6,356 bases of DNA, taken from NCBI GenBank assembly GCA_015655095.1, contig JAATFR010000079.1, positions 1-6,356 of the forward strand, in the 5' to 3' direction. The DNA comes from Hyphomicrobiales bacterium (GTDB lineage: Bacteria > Pseudomonadota > Alphaproteobacteria > Parvibaculales > Parvibaculaceae). The position numbers were made by a program, and so were the translations under genes. Positions 1-5,287 of this stretch are shown piece by piece. Each line of letters starts with the position of its first letter. The first letter of the stretch is position 1. The notes beneath the pieces were generated by a model that did no database searches, was not told the origin of the DNA, and was given only the letters and a program-made list of their open reading frames with translations.

Positions 1-1278
1 GCAAGTGTCGCCGATGTCGGTATGAACCGCATAAGCGAAGTCGATAGGCGTCGCGCCGCGCGGCAGCGTGATAAGCAGGCCCTTGGGCGAAAAGCAGAAA
101 ACCTGATCGTAAAACATCTGGAGCTTGGTGTGCTCCAGAAACTCTTCCGGCGTGCTGCCATGCTCCAGCATCTCGACGAGCTGGCGGAGCCAGCGGAAGG
201 TGCTGGCGAATTCGGGCGATGCCTCAGCCCCCCCCCTGCCCTCCTTGTAAAGCCAGTGGGCGGCAATCCCGAAATCAGCCACCTCATGCATCTTCCGGGT
301 GCGGATCTGCACCTCGACGCGCTTGCGCTCCGGGCCGATCAACGTGCTGTGGATAGAGCGATAGCCGTTGTTCTTGGGCGTGGAGATATAATCCTTGAAC
401 CGGCCCGGCACCATCGGCCAGGTGGTATGCAGGATGCCCAGCACCCGGTAGCAATCGGCCTCGTCGGCCACGACGACACGGAAGCCATAGATGTCGGAAA
501 GCTGTTCGAGGGAGACGGCGCGGCGCTCCATCTTGCGCCAGACCGAATAGGGGCTTTTCTCGCGGCCCTTGACCTCTCCCTCTATTCCCGCCTCCTTGAG
601 GCGTTCGCGCAGGGCCTTTTCGATCCGCGCGACGAGATCGCCGCTGTTGGTGCGGAATTCATCGAGCCGCCGGATCAGGGTTTCGCGCGCTTCAGGGTTG
701 ATCTGCTTGAAGGCCAGATCCTCCAGCTCCTCGCGAATCTCCTGAATGCCCATGCGGCCGGCCAGCGGCGCATAAATATCCAGCGTCTCCTGGGCGATGC
801 GTTTGCGCTTCTCGGGCGAGGGTATGAAGTGGAGTGTGCGCATGTTGTGCAGCCGGTCAGCCAGCTTGACCAGCAGAACCCGAATGTCGTTGGACATGGC
901 GACGAGGAACTTGCGGAAATTCTCCGCCTGCTTCTCGCGTTCGGAGGTGAACTCGATCTTGCCGAGCTTGGTTACGCCATCGACCAACGAGGCGATCTGC
1001 GCGCCAAACAGCTGGGTCAGCTCCGCCATGGTCGAGCCGGTATCCTCAATCGTGTCGTGCAGCAGGGCCGTGACGATGGTGGCGGTATCGAGCTTGAGGC
1101 TGGTCAGAATGCCCGCCACCTCGATGGGATGCGAGAAATAGGGGTCGCCCGAGGCGCGCATCTGCGCGCCATGCTGCTTCATGGCATAGACATAGGCGCG
1201 GTTGATCAGGCCCTCGTCGGCCTTGGGATCATAGGCCAGAACCTTGTCTACCAGCTCATATTGGCGCAGCATCGCCAT
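1..1278 (-). CDS. rsh: Bifunctional (p)ppGpp synthetase/hydrolase, RSH (RelA/SpoT) family, C-terminus cut by window edge
   Basis: Cytoplasmic stringent-response enzyme. It makes (p)ppGpp by moving pyrophosphate from ATP to GTP/GDP, and it hydrolyses (p)ppGpp. The first 426 residues read without a break from ATG at 1278; AAGGG lies 8 nt upstream, which favours this Met over the one two codons later. The HD hydrolase domain (about 25-155) has R41, H50, the HDTIED motif (H74, D75, E78, D79) and LADRLHNM (D141, N145), matching the known hydrolase residues of streptococcal Rel, so hydrolysis should work. The synthetase domain (about 235-345) has GREKSPYS (R239, K241), D262 in SDIYGFR, and E322 in VEVQIRT. 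The RFKD motif at 293-296 is the RXKD form of bifunctional enzymes, not the EXDD of RelA-only synthetases. A TGS domain starts near 391 and is cut off, and any ACT domain lies outside the window. Alphaproteobacteria usually have one such long RSH. Codons 348-351 contain a run of nine G; the frame is intact across it. Confidence 0.97.
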   Translation of the reverse strand, partial: MAMLRQYELVDKVLAYDPKADEGLINRAYVYAMKQHGAQMRASGDPYFSHPIEVAGILTSLKLDTATIVTALLHDTIEDTGSTMAELTQLFGAQIASLVDGVTKLGKIEFTSEREKQAENFRKFLVAMSNDIRVLLVKLADRLHNMRTLHFIPSPEKRKRIAQETLDIYAPLAGRMGIQEIREELEDLAFKQINPEARETLIRRLDEFRTNSGDLVARIEKALRERLKEAGIEGEVKGREKSPYSVWRKMERRAVSLEQLSDIYGFRVVVADEADCYRVLGILHTTWPMVPGRFKDYISTPKNNGYRSIHSTLIGPERKRVEVQIRTRKMHEVADFGIAAHWLYKEGRGGAEASPEFASTFRWLRQLVEMLEHGSTPEEFLEHTKLQMFYDQVFCFSPKGLLITLPRGATPIDFAYAVHTDIGDTC

Positions 1279-1378
1279 AGGTCGCACCCTTCAAACACAC
1301 CCGGATCGTCAGCCGCCCGGACTACACACGGCCCCCGATTTTCACACTACCCATTGTGCATATGGGGTGTCCCTGACA
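1279..1378 (-). promoter_or_regulatory. Leader region of rsh, presumed to contain its promoter
   Basis: The terminator upstream implies that rsh transcription starts in these 100 bases. I see no strong sigma-70 pair. The best is TTGTTT (1385-1380, overlapping the terminator U-tract), a 17-nt spacer and TATGCA (1362-1357), which is weak. A 5-bp inverted repeat, CCCAT and ATGGG separated by 7 nt (1350-1366), overlaps that -10 and could be an operator or chance. The ribosome-binding site AAGGG lies 8 nt before the ATG. The existence of a promoter is inferred from context; its position is uncertain. Confidence 0.35.
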
Positions 1379-1418
1379 GAAACAAAAACGCCGCCAGAAC
1401 CCTTTGGTCCGAGCGGCG
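1379..1418 (-). terminator. Rho-independent terminator after rpoZ
   Basis: On the minus strand, arm CGCCGC (1418-1413) pairs with GCGGCG (1394-1389). The inner part of the stem continues with G-C, A-U, C-G and wobble pairs, broken by one mismatch, around an AAAG loop. The 3' arm is followed at once by TTTTTGTTT (1388-1380). It begins about 50 nt past the rpoZ stop and lies before rsh, so it should end the rpoZ (or folK-rpoZ) transcript and separate it from rsh. This is a direct reading of the sequence; folding energy was not computed. Confidence 0.85.
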
Positions 1419-1466
1419 CATTCCATCTGAATCAATGTTTGCCGGAAAACCGGGAAACCGGGGCTC

Positions 1467-1889
1467 CTAATCATCAAGCTCCGCGTCGTCCGCGTCAGCA
1501 GATTTCTGCTGCGGCGAATCAATCTGGTTCTGAATGGCGCGGAGAAGCTCCTCCTCGCTCATGCGCCCGCCCATATCGCCGGCATTGCCAAAGCTGTCGT
1601 CGATCTCGCTGCCCTGGCCCGAAAGCAGCAGTTTCACGGTTTCGGCTTCCGGCTCCTCGGTCTCAACGCGCTTCTGCATCCCGCTGATATAATCGTCGCG
1701 CAATTCCTCGACGCCGACCGTGGCAATAGCAATCTCGCGCAGCGCCACCACGGGGTTCTTGTCATTGTCACGGTGAACGGTGGGTTCGGAACCGGCCGAA
1801 ATGGCACGGGCGCGATGTGCGGACAGCAAGACCAGCTCGAACCGGTTATCGAGCTTTTCTACGCAGTCTTCGACGGTTACGCGTGCCAT
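1467..1889 (-). CDS. rpoZ: DNA-directed RNA polymerase subunit omega
   Basis: Small RNA polymerase subunit that binds beta-prime, helps assembly and forms part of ppGpp site 1. The product is 140 aa from ATG at 1889. An in-frame upstream start at 1964 is possible, but MARVTVEDC is the invariant omega N-terminus, and GAGG lies 6 nt before this ATG. Signature parts are MARVTVEDCVEKL (1-13), NRFELVLLSAHRAR (about 16-29) and DKNPVVALREIA (about 42-53). Residues after about 60 form a long acidic tail that includes MSEEELLRAIQ and ends DADDAELDD; E. coli omega is 91 aa, and longer forms are usual in alphaproteobacteria. The MAR segment that contacts ppGpp in E. coli is intact. The gene lies 118 nt downstream of folK on the same strand and ends before a strong terminator, so it may be co-transcribed with folK or use a promoter in that gap. 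Confidence 0.96.
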   Translation of the reverse strand: MARVTVEDCVEKLDNRFELVLLSAHRARAISAGSEPTVHRDNDKNPVVALREIAIATVGVEELRDDYISGMQKRVETEEPEAETVKLLLSGQGSEIDDSFGNAGDMGGRMSEEELLRAIQNQIDSPQQKSADADDAELDD

Positions 1890-1929
1890 AGGGAGCCTCT
1901 TTCCACAGGAAGGGAGGAAGAAACGGCCA

Positions 1930-1951
1930 GCAACCCGAATGGCGGGGTTGC
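1930..1951 (-). promoter_or_regulatory. Hairpin in the rpoZ leader
   Basis: A perfect 7-bp inverted repeat, GCAACCC and GGGTTGC with an 8-nt loop, lies 40 nt upstream of the rpoZ start. On the transcribed strand no U-run follows, so it is not a classical terminator. It could be a leader structure that affects rpoZ translation or mRNA stability, or chance in GC-rich DNA. I see no known ribosomal-protein or riboswitch motif. Confidence 0.3.
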
Positions 1952-1990
1952 CCGGACCAGTCACAATCCAGCAAGAGGCGAGTAACTACC

Positions 1991-2009
1991 AAAAGAAGCC
2001 CTTGACTTC
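1991..2009 (-). terminator. Weak terminator-like hairpin at the end of folK
   Basis: On the minus strand, GAAG (2009-2006) and CTTC (1998-1995) pair, with one extra G-U pair, around a 5-nt loop, followed by TTTT (1994-1991). It overlaps the folK TGA stop. The stem is short and mostly weak pairs, so at best it would reduce read-through from folK into rpoZ. Confidence 0.25.
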
Positions 2010-2541
2010 AATCGGAAATGCTCTCTATCCCCAAATCAGCCGCATTTCCGAGCTTTTCAAGCATTTGGGCCACGCCCAGACCCGAAACCGGATGGGTCCA
2101 GTCAGGCGCCACATCAAGCAGCGGCACCAGCACGAAGGCCCGCGCCGGGATCCCGGGATGGGGCAGGCTGAGCGGAATAGGGCCGTTTCCGGCAGCAAAA
2201 CCCGAAATACCACCCTGATTCTCAATCCGGCCCTGATAATCGAGCAGATCAAGATCGACCACGCGCGCGCCCCATCGTTCGATACGGACCCGCCCAAGCT
2301 CCGCTTCGATCCGGTGCAAAAGAGCCAGCAGCGCCTCAGCACCCATCCCCGTCCCCAGTCGCGCGGCGGCGTTGACGAACATGGGCTGTGGCCGGGGTCC
2401 CATGGGATGGGTTCTGTACCAGCGCGAGCAGGCCTCGATCACGACACCCTGATCTGCAAGCAGGGACAGCGCCGCACTCAAGGTTTCGCGTGGGTCGCCA
2501 AGCTCTGACGGCAGATTTGCACCCAGACCAATTAATATCAT
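2008..2541 (-). CDS. folK: 2-amino-4-hydroxy-6-hydroxymethyldihydropteridine pyrophosphokinase (HPPK)
   Basis: Cytoplasmic folate-pathway enzyme that transfers pyrophosphate from ATP to 6-hydroxymethyl-dihydropterin, giving the substrate of dihydropteroate synthase (FolP). The 177-aa product is full length for the family. Visible motifs are IGLGANL at the N-terminus (4-10), YRTHPMG with FVNAAARLGT (42-64, pterin-binding region), and the HPPK signature RWGARVVDLDLL (89-100), whose D96 and D98 match the two Mg-binding aspartates of E. coli HPPK (D95, D97). LPHPGIPARAFVLVPL (126-141) is the conserved C-terminal segment. The ATG at 2541 is chosen because the fold begins at residue 2. No clear Shine-Dalgarno sequence precedes it; the leader is AT-rich, with A-tracts. 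The gene is divergent from the NYN gene and upstream of rpoZ; folP and folB are not in the window. Confidence 0.95.
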   Translation of the reverse strand: MILIGLGANLPSELGDPRETLSAALSLLADQGVVIEACSRWYRTHPMGPRPQPMFVNAAARLGTGMGAEALLALLHRIEAELGRVRIERWGARVVDLDLLDYQGRIENQGGISGFAAGNGPIPLSLPHPGIPARAFVLVPLLDVAPDWTHPVSGLGVAQMLEKLGNAADLGIESISD

Positions 2542-2715
2542 GTGATGTTTTTTAAATACTCTTACATTCCAATACGAGAAAAATGATTATATTACCAAAA
2601 TGGTTTACGCAAAGGCGTTGAACAAAGATCAATTTAACCGGCGGGCAGAAGTCTCGGGGGATACTGCAAGGGACGGCAGGTTTTCTCAAAACACCCCGCC
2701 GCAGAGGTGGAACGA
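2542..2715. promoter_or_regulatory. AT-rich divergent intergenic region, folK / NYN gene
   Basis: This 174-base region separates two divergently transcribed genes. Its folK half (about 2542-2640) is strikingly AT-rich in a GC-rich window, with T6 and A5 runs. Small inverted repeats are present: ACCA/TGGT (2594-2604), ACGC/GCGT (2607-2618) and GTTTT/AAAAC with a 3-nt loop (2680-2692), the last 24 nt before the NYN start. These may be regulatory, but no known operator is recognised. The NYN ribosome-binding site GAGG is at 2704-2707. Confidence 0.5.
2586..2614 (-). promoter_or_regulatory. Probable folK promoter
   Basis: The minus strand has a perfect -10 hexamer TATAAT (2591-2586), 44 nt upstream of the folK ATG, in an AT-rich stretch. 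Upstream there is only a poor -35: TTTGCG with a 16-nt spacer or CTTTGC with 17. The plus strand of the same spot reads TATATT (2588-2593), so a divergent -10 could overlap it, but no good -35 is seen on that side. Confidence 0.4.
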
Positions 2716-3321
2716 ATGCATTTTTATCCTGCAGAGCGTGTTGCTCTCTTTATCGACGGCGCGAATTTGTATTCAGCCGCTCGCTCTCTTGGCTTCGACA
2801 TTGACTATCGCCGGATGCTTGAGCTTTTTCGCAGTAAAAGCACGCTGATCCGCGCCTATTACTACACGGCGTTGCTGGAGGATCAGGAATATTCCCCCAT
2901 CCGCCCGTTGATCGACTGGCTGGACTACAATGGCTATACAGTTGTGACCAAGCCCGCGAAAGAATTCGTGGATGCGACCGGGCGGCGCAAGTTCAAGGGC
3001 AATATGGACATAGAGCTTGCCGTTGACGCGCTTGAGTTGGCCGACAAACTCGATCATCTCGTGATTTTCTCCGGTGACGGCGACTTCCGGCGTCTGGCCG
3101 AGGCGATCCAGCGCAAGGGCAAACGCGTCAGCATCGTCTCGACGATCCGCAGCCAGCCGCCCATGATAGCGGACGAACTGCGTCGTCAGGCTGACCTTTT
3201 CGTCGATCTGGAAGAACTGCGCTCCACCATCGGCCGCAATCATGAGAGCCGGACGCCCGCCGTGCAGGCGCCCGCATATGAATATGACGATGAAGACGAA
3301 GGCGCAGACGCCACCGCATAA
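2716..3321 (+). CDS. NYN domain protein, LabA/DUF88-like predicted ribonuclease
   Basis: A 201-aa cytoplasmic protein of the NYN (PIN-like) fold, the group that includes LabA and DUF88 proteins, most of which have no known substrate. The family is predicted to cut RNA using a metal held by acidic residues. Those residues are visible: D14 and N17 in ALFIDGANLY, D98 in KGNMDIELAVDAL, and D121/D123 in FSGDGDFRRL. The nucleotide-fold strands and the segment STIRSQPPMIADELRRQAD (143-161) follow. The final 25 or so residues are low in complexity and acidic (DDEDEGAD). A GTG three codons upstream (2707) is possible, but ATG 2716 is preferred because GAGG sits 8 nt before it. The gene stands alone on the plus strand, divergent from folK and convergent with nlpD. 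The nuclease activity is inferred; the biological target is unknown. Confidence 0.9.
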   Translation: MHFYPAERVALFIDGANLYSAARSLGFDIDYRRMLELFRSKSTLIRAYYYTALLEDQEYSPIRPLIDWLDYNGYTVVTKPAKEFVDATGRRKFKGNMDIELAVDALELADKLDHLVIFSGDGDFRRLAEAIQRKGKRVSIVSTIRSQPPMIADELRRQADLFVDLEELRSTIGRNHESRTPAVQAPAYEYDDEDEGADATA

Positions 3322-3350
3322 AGCCTGCATTCCAGACGCGCGCTTGTCAT

Positions 3351-3374
3351 GATGCCGGGGTCCACCCCGGCATC
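3351..3374. repeat. Perfect 10-bp palindrome between convergent genes (REP-like or bidirectional terminator)
   Basis: GATGCCGGGG and CCCCGGCATC flank a 4-nt loop (tcca), giving a very stable hairpin on either strand. It lies 29 nt past the NYN stop and 11 nt past the nlpD stop. There is no strong U-run on either side, so it is not a textbook intrinsic terminator, though it could block 3' exonucleases or help end both converging transcripts. The preceding GTCAT and the GC-rich symmetric core resemble the REP-type repeats scattered in many alphaproteobacterial genomes. Copy number cannot be judged from one window. Confidence 0.7.
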
Positions 3375-3385
3375 GCCATTTCCAC

Positions 3386-4552
3386 TCAGCCCTGCGCCGG
3401 AAGCACGCTCATCGGATCCACCGCCTTTGAGCCCTTGCGGACCTCGAAATGGAGCTGCGGCGAGGTCACAGAGCCCGTCTGGCCGACGAGCGCGATGGGT
3501 TGGCCCTTTCTCACCGTCGCGCCACGGGCCACCAGCAGTTTCTGGTTATGGGCATAGGCGGTCATCACCCCGTTCGCCTGCTTGACGATAAGCAGGTTGC
3601 CATAGCCTTTCAGCTCGTTGCCCGCATAGGCGACGGTGCCGTTGTCGGCGGCCACAACCTGGCTGCCTGCCGCCGCCGCTATGTTGATTCCATCATTGCG
3701 CGTACCGCCCTCCTGGCTGCCATAGGCTGAAATGACCCGGCCCCGCACCGGCCACATCATCCCGGCTGACGGGATCACGCTCGCCGCAGCAGCGGGCGCA
3801 GGCGTTGGCGTGGACGCTGCGGGAGCGGGAGTCGAGGCGGGAGCGGGCGCCTCAGCCGGCTGGGATACCGCCATCCCGGACGATGAGGACGGGGCCGTGC
3901 CAGAGGACGCCTGTACAGAGGCTGGCGCGTTGGACGGAGCCGGTGAGGGACCGGGCGGTGGCAGGGCGGAGGAACTGATCGCGCCCGAGGGCTGCCCCCC
4001 TCCCTCAGCCGGGGCGGCAGGCGCCACCGCGCCATATTCCGTGTCCAAAGCCGCGGCCGTCGCGGTTGACGCACTGGCTTCGGCGGGCAACTGGAGCTTC
4101 TGGCCTTCAGAAATGGTATAGGGCGCAGGCAGGTCGTTCAGGCTGGCAAGCGTCGCCATATCGATGCCGAAACTGCGGGAAATTCCGTAGAGCGTGTCAT
4201 TTTTGCGCACGGTGTAATAGCGCCCGGCCGGGATCACCAGCTTTTGCCCGACCGCGACCGTATAGGGCGGCGTCAGCCCGTTGGTGTCGATGATGGCACG
4301 GATCGGCACCCCCGACGTGCGCGCGATGCGATAGAGCGTATCGCCGGACTTGACCGTGACCGTATAGGAACCGCCGTTCGACTGGATGGGAGAGGCCGCG
4401 TTCGGCCCCATGCCCGGCTGATCCCACCATGGGGCCGGACTGCTGCAACCGGCAAGCGTCAATATTACGAGAAGGCAGGCAAAAGAAGGCCCCATGCCAG
4501 CAGGGCACGGCACGCTGTCATTCCGGCGTTTTCCTGCTGTTCCCTCGATCAT
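3386..4552 (-). CDS. nlpD: LysM/LytM (M23-family) lipoprotein, NlpD-like murein hydrolase activator
   Basis: Envelope lipoprotein likely to activate a peptidoglycan amidase during cell division, as NlpD does for AmiC in E. coli. The 388-aa product has a basic start (KRR), a hydrophobic segment (about 22-34) and a lipobox LAGC with C36 as the lipidation site. Two LysM peptidoglycan-binding domains follow (about 63-108 and 112-156), then a Pro/Ala/Ser-rich linker (157-262) and a LytM domain (266-384). The LytM zinc site is degenerate: the usual HxGxD reads NDGIN (287-291) and the HxH site reads QLH (366-368), although YAH (333-335) remains. That fits an activator rather than a peptidase. ATG 4552 is used because GGGAAGG lies just before it; ATG 4495 would leave a short but workable signal with the Cys at position 17. 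It is last in the serS-surE-pcm-nlpD cluster, 42 nt after pcm. Confidence 0.93.
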   Translation of the reverse strand: MIEGTAGKRRNDSVPCPAGMGPSFACLLVILTLAGCSSPAPWWDQPGMGPNAASPIQSNGGSYTVTVKSGDTLYRIARTSGVPIRAIIDTNGLTPPYTVAVGQKLVIPAGRYYTVRKNDTLYGISRSFGIDMATLASLNDLPAPYTISEGQKLQLPAEASASTATAAALDTEYGAVAPAAPAEGGGQPSGAISSSALPPPGPSPAPSNAPASVQASSGTAPSSSSGMAVSQPAEAPAPASTPAPAASTPTPAPAAAASVIPSAGMMWPVRGRVISAYGSQEGGTRNDGINIAAAAGSQVVAADNGTVAYAGNELKGYGNLLIVKQANGVMTAYAHNQKLLVARGATVRKGQPIALVGQTGSVTSPQLHFEVRKGSKAVDPMSVLPAQG

Positions 4553-4594
4553 GCCCTTCCCGACGCGCTCTGGACCTCTGCCCCGCCAAGTTCA

Positions 4595-5248
4595 TCATGA
4601 TTCGCGCGCGACGCCTGCCACCAGCGGCACGAATCTGACCGGCATCAGGTCCTCGCGAATCACACCCTCCTCGGTGCGGATGATGCGAACGAGGTTTTGT
4701 ACCCCGCGCGACCCCGGCACCGCTACCGGCAGAACCATGATTCCACCGATCTTGAGCTGCTCGACGAGCTTTTGCGGCACATCGCTGGCCGCCGCCGTGA
4801 CGATGATGCGGTCAAACGGAGCCTGTTCGGGCCAGCCCTCATTGCCGTCGGCAACCTTGGAGGTGATGTTGTGGAGGTGCAGCGCCTCGAAGCGCCGGAC
4901 CGCGTCGCGCAGCAGCGTGCGGTAGCGCTCGACCGTGTAGACCCGGCGGCAGAGCCTTGAGAGCACGGCGGCCTGATAGCCCGAGCCGGTGCCCACTTCC
5001 AGCGCTTTCATCCGGTCGCCCACCTCAAGTTTTTCGGTCATGTAGGCGACGATGAAAGGCTGGCTGATGGTCTGGCCGCACTCGATGGGGAGAGCGTGAT
5101 CCTCATAGGCCTGACGCCTGAACGAGGTGTTGATGAAGGTTTCGCGCGGCACCCGCTCCAGCGCGGCCAGCACGTTCTTGTCGCTGATCCCCTGCTTGCG
5201 CAGAGCCATGACAAGCTCGATCTTCTCCTGGTCGAACTCATCGCTCAT
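4595..5248 (-). CDS. pcm: Protein-L-isoaspartate O-methyltransferase
   Basis: Cytoplasmic repair enzyme. It uses S-adenosylmethionine to methylate abnormal L-isoaspartyl residues in aged proteins, starting their return to normal aspartate. The product is 217 aa, the usual length. The family signature CGQTISQPFIVAYMTE (57-72) contains the active-site Ser62. The SAM-binding motif I is ALEVGTGSGYQAA (82-94), and later methyltransferase strands include FDRIIVTAA (145-153) and IGGIMVLPV (167-175). An in-frame GTG at 5281 would add 11 residues, but the product from ATG 5248 matches family length and leaves a purine-rich GGCGGGCG upstream. The gene follows surE by 39 nt and precedes nlpD, the classic surE-pcm-nlpD arrangement associated with stationary-phase survival in E. 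coli. Confidence 0.96.
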   Translation of the reverse strand: MSDEFDQEKIELVMALRKQGISDKNVLAALERVPRETFINTSFRRQAYEDHALPIECGQTISQPFIVAYMTEKLEVGDRMKALEVGTGSGYQAAVLSRLCRRVYTVERYRTLLRDAVRRFEALHLHNITSKVADGNEGWPEQAPFDRIIVTAAASDVPQKLVEQLKIGGIMVLPVAVPGSRGVQNLVRIIRTEEGVIREDLMPVRFVPLVAGVARES

Positions 5249-5287
5249 GGATCGCCCGCCTGCCCGCTCACCCTGGTCCACCCCGTG

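Noticed and set aside
22..1470. Plus-strand open frame of 482 codons opposite rsh
   Set aside because: It is antisense to a fully convincing RSH gene; its composition is the mirror of GC-rich codons on the other strand, it has no recognisable domain, and it crosses the rpoZ terminator. Long antisense frames are normal in GC-rich genomes.
1890..1964. Upstream in-frame extension of rpoZ (25 extra codons)
   Set aside because: The omega family begins at MARVTV, and the extra stretch contains the leader hairpin and has no conserved protein character.
2002..2031. Plus-strand TTGACT ... TATCCC promoter-like pair pointing into folK antisense
   Set aside because: The -35 is good but the -10 is poor and the spacer is 18 nt; transcription would run antisense through folK. 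Chance is the simpler explanation.
1780..2508. Plus-strand open frame of 242 codons opposite rpoZ and folK
   Set aside because: It spans two real genes and their gap on the opposite strand, with no domain or ribosome-binding site; a shadow frame.
2600..2848. Possible small plus-strand gene starting in the folK/NYN gap (82 codons)
   Set aside because: It overlaps the NYN gene by about 130 bases in another frame, has no clear ribosome-binding site and no recognisable features; the overlapping gene is strongly supported.
3732..4121. Plus-strand Ala/Gly-rich open frame opposite the nlpD linker
   Set aside because: It is produced by the Pro/Ala-rich codon repeats of the nlpD linker read on the other strand.
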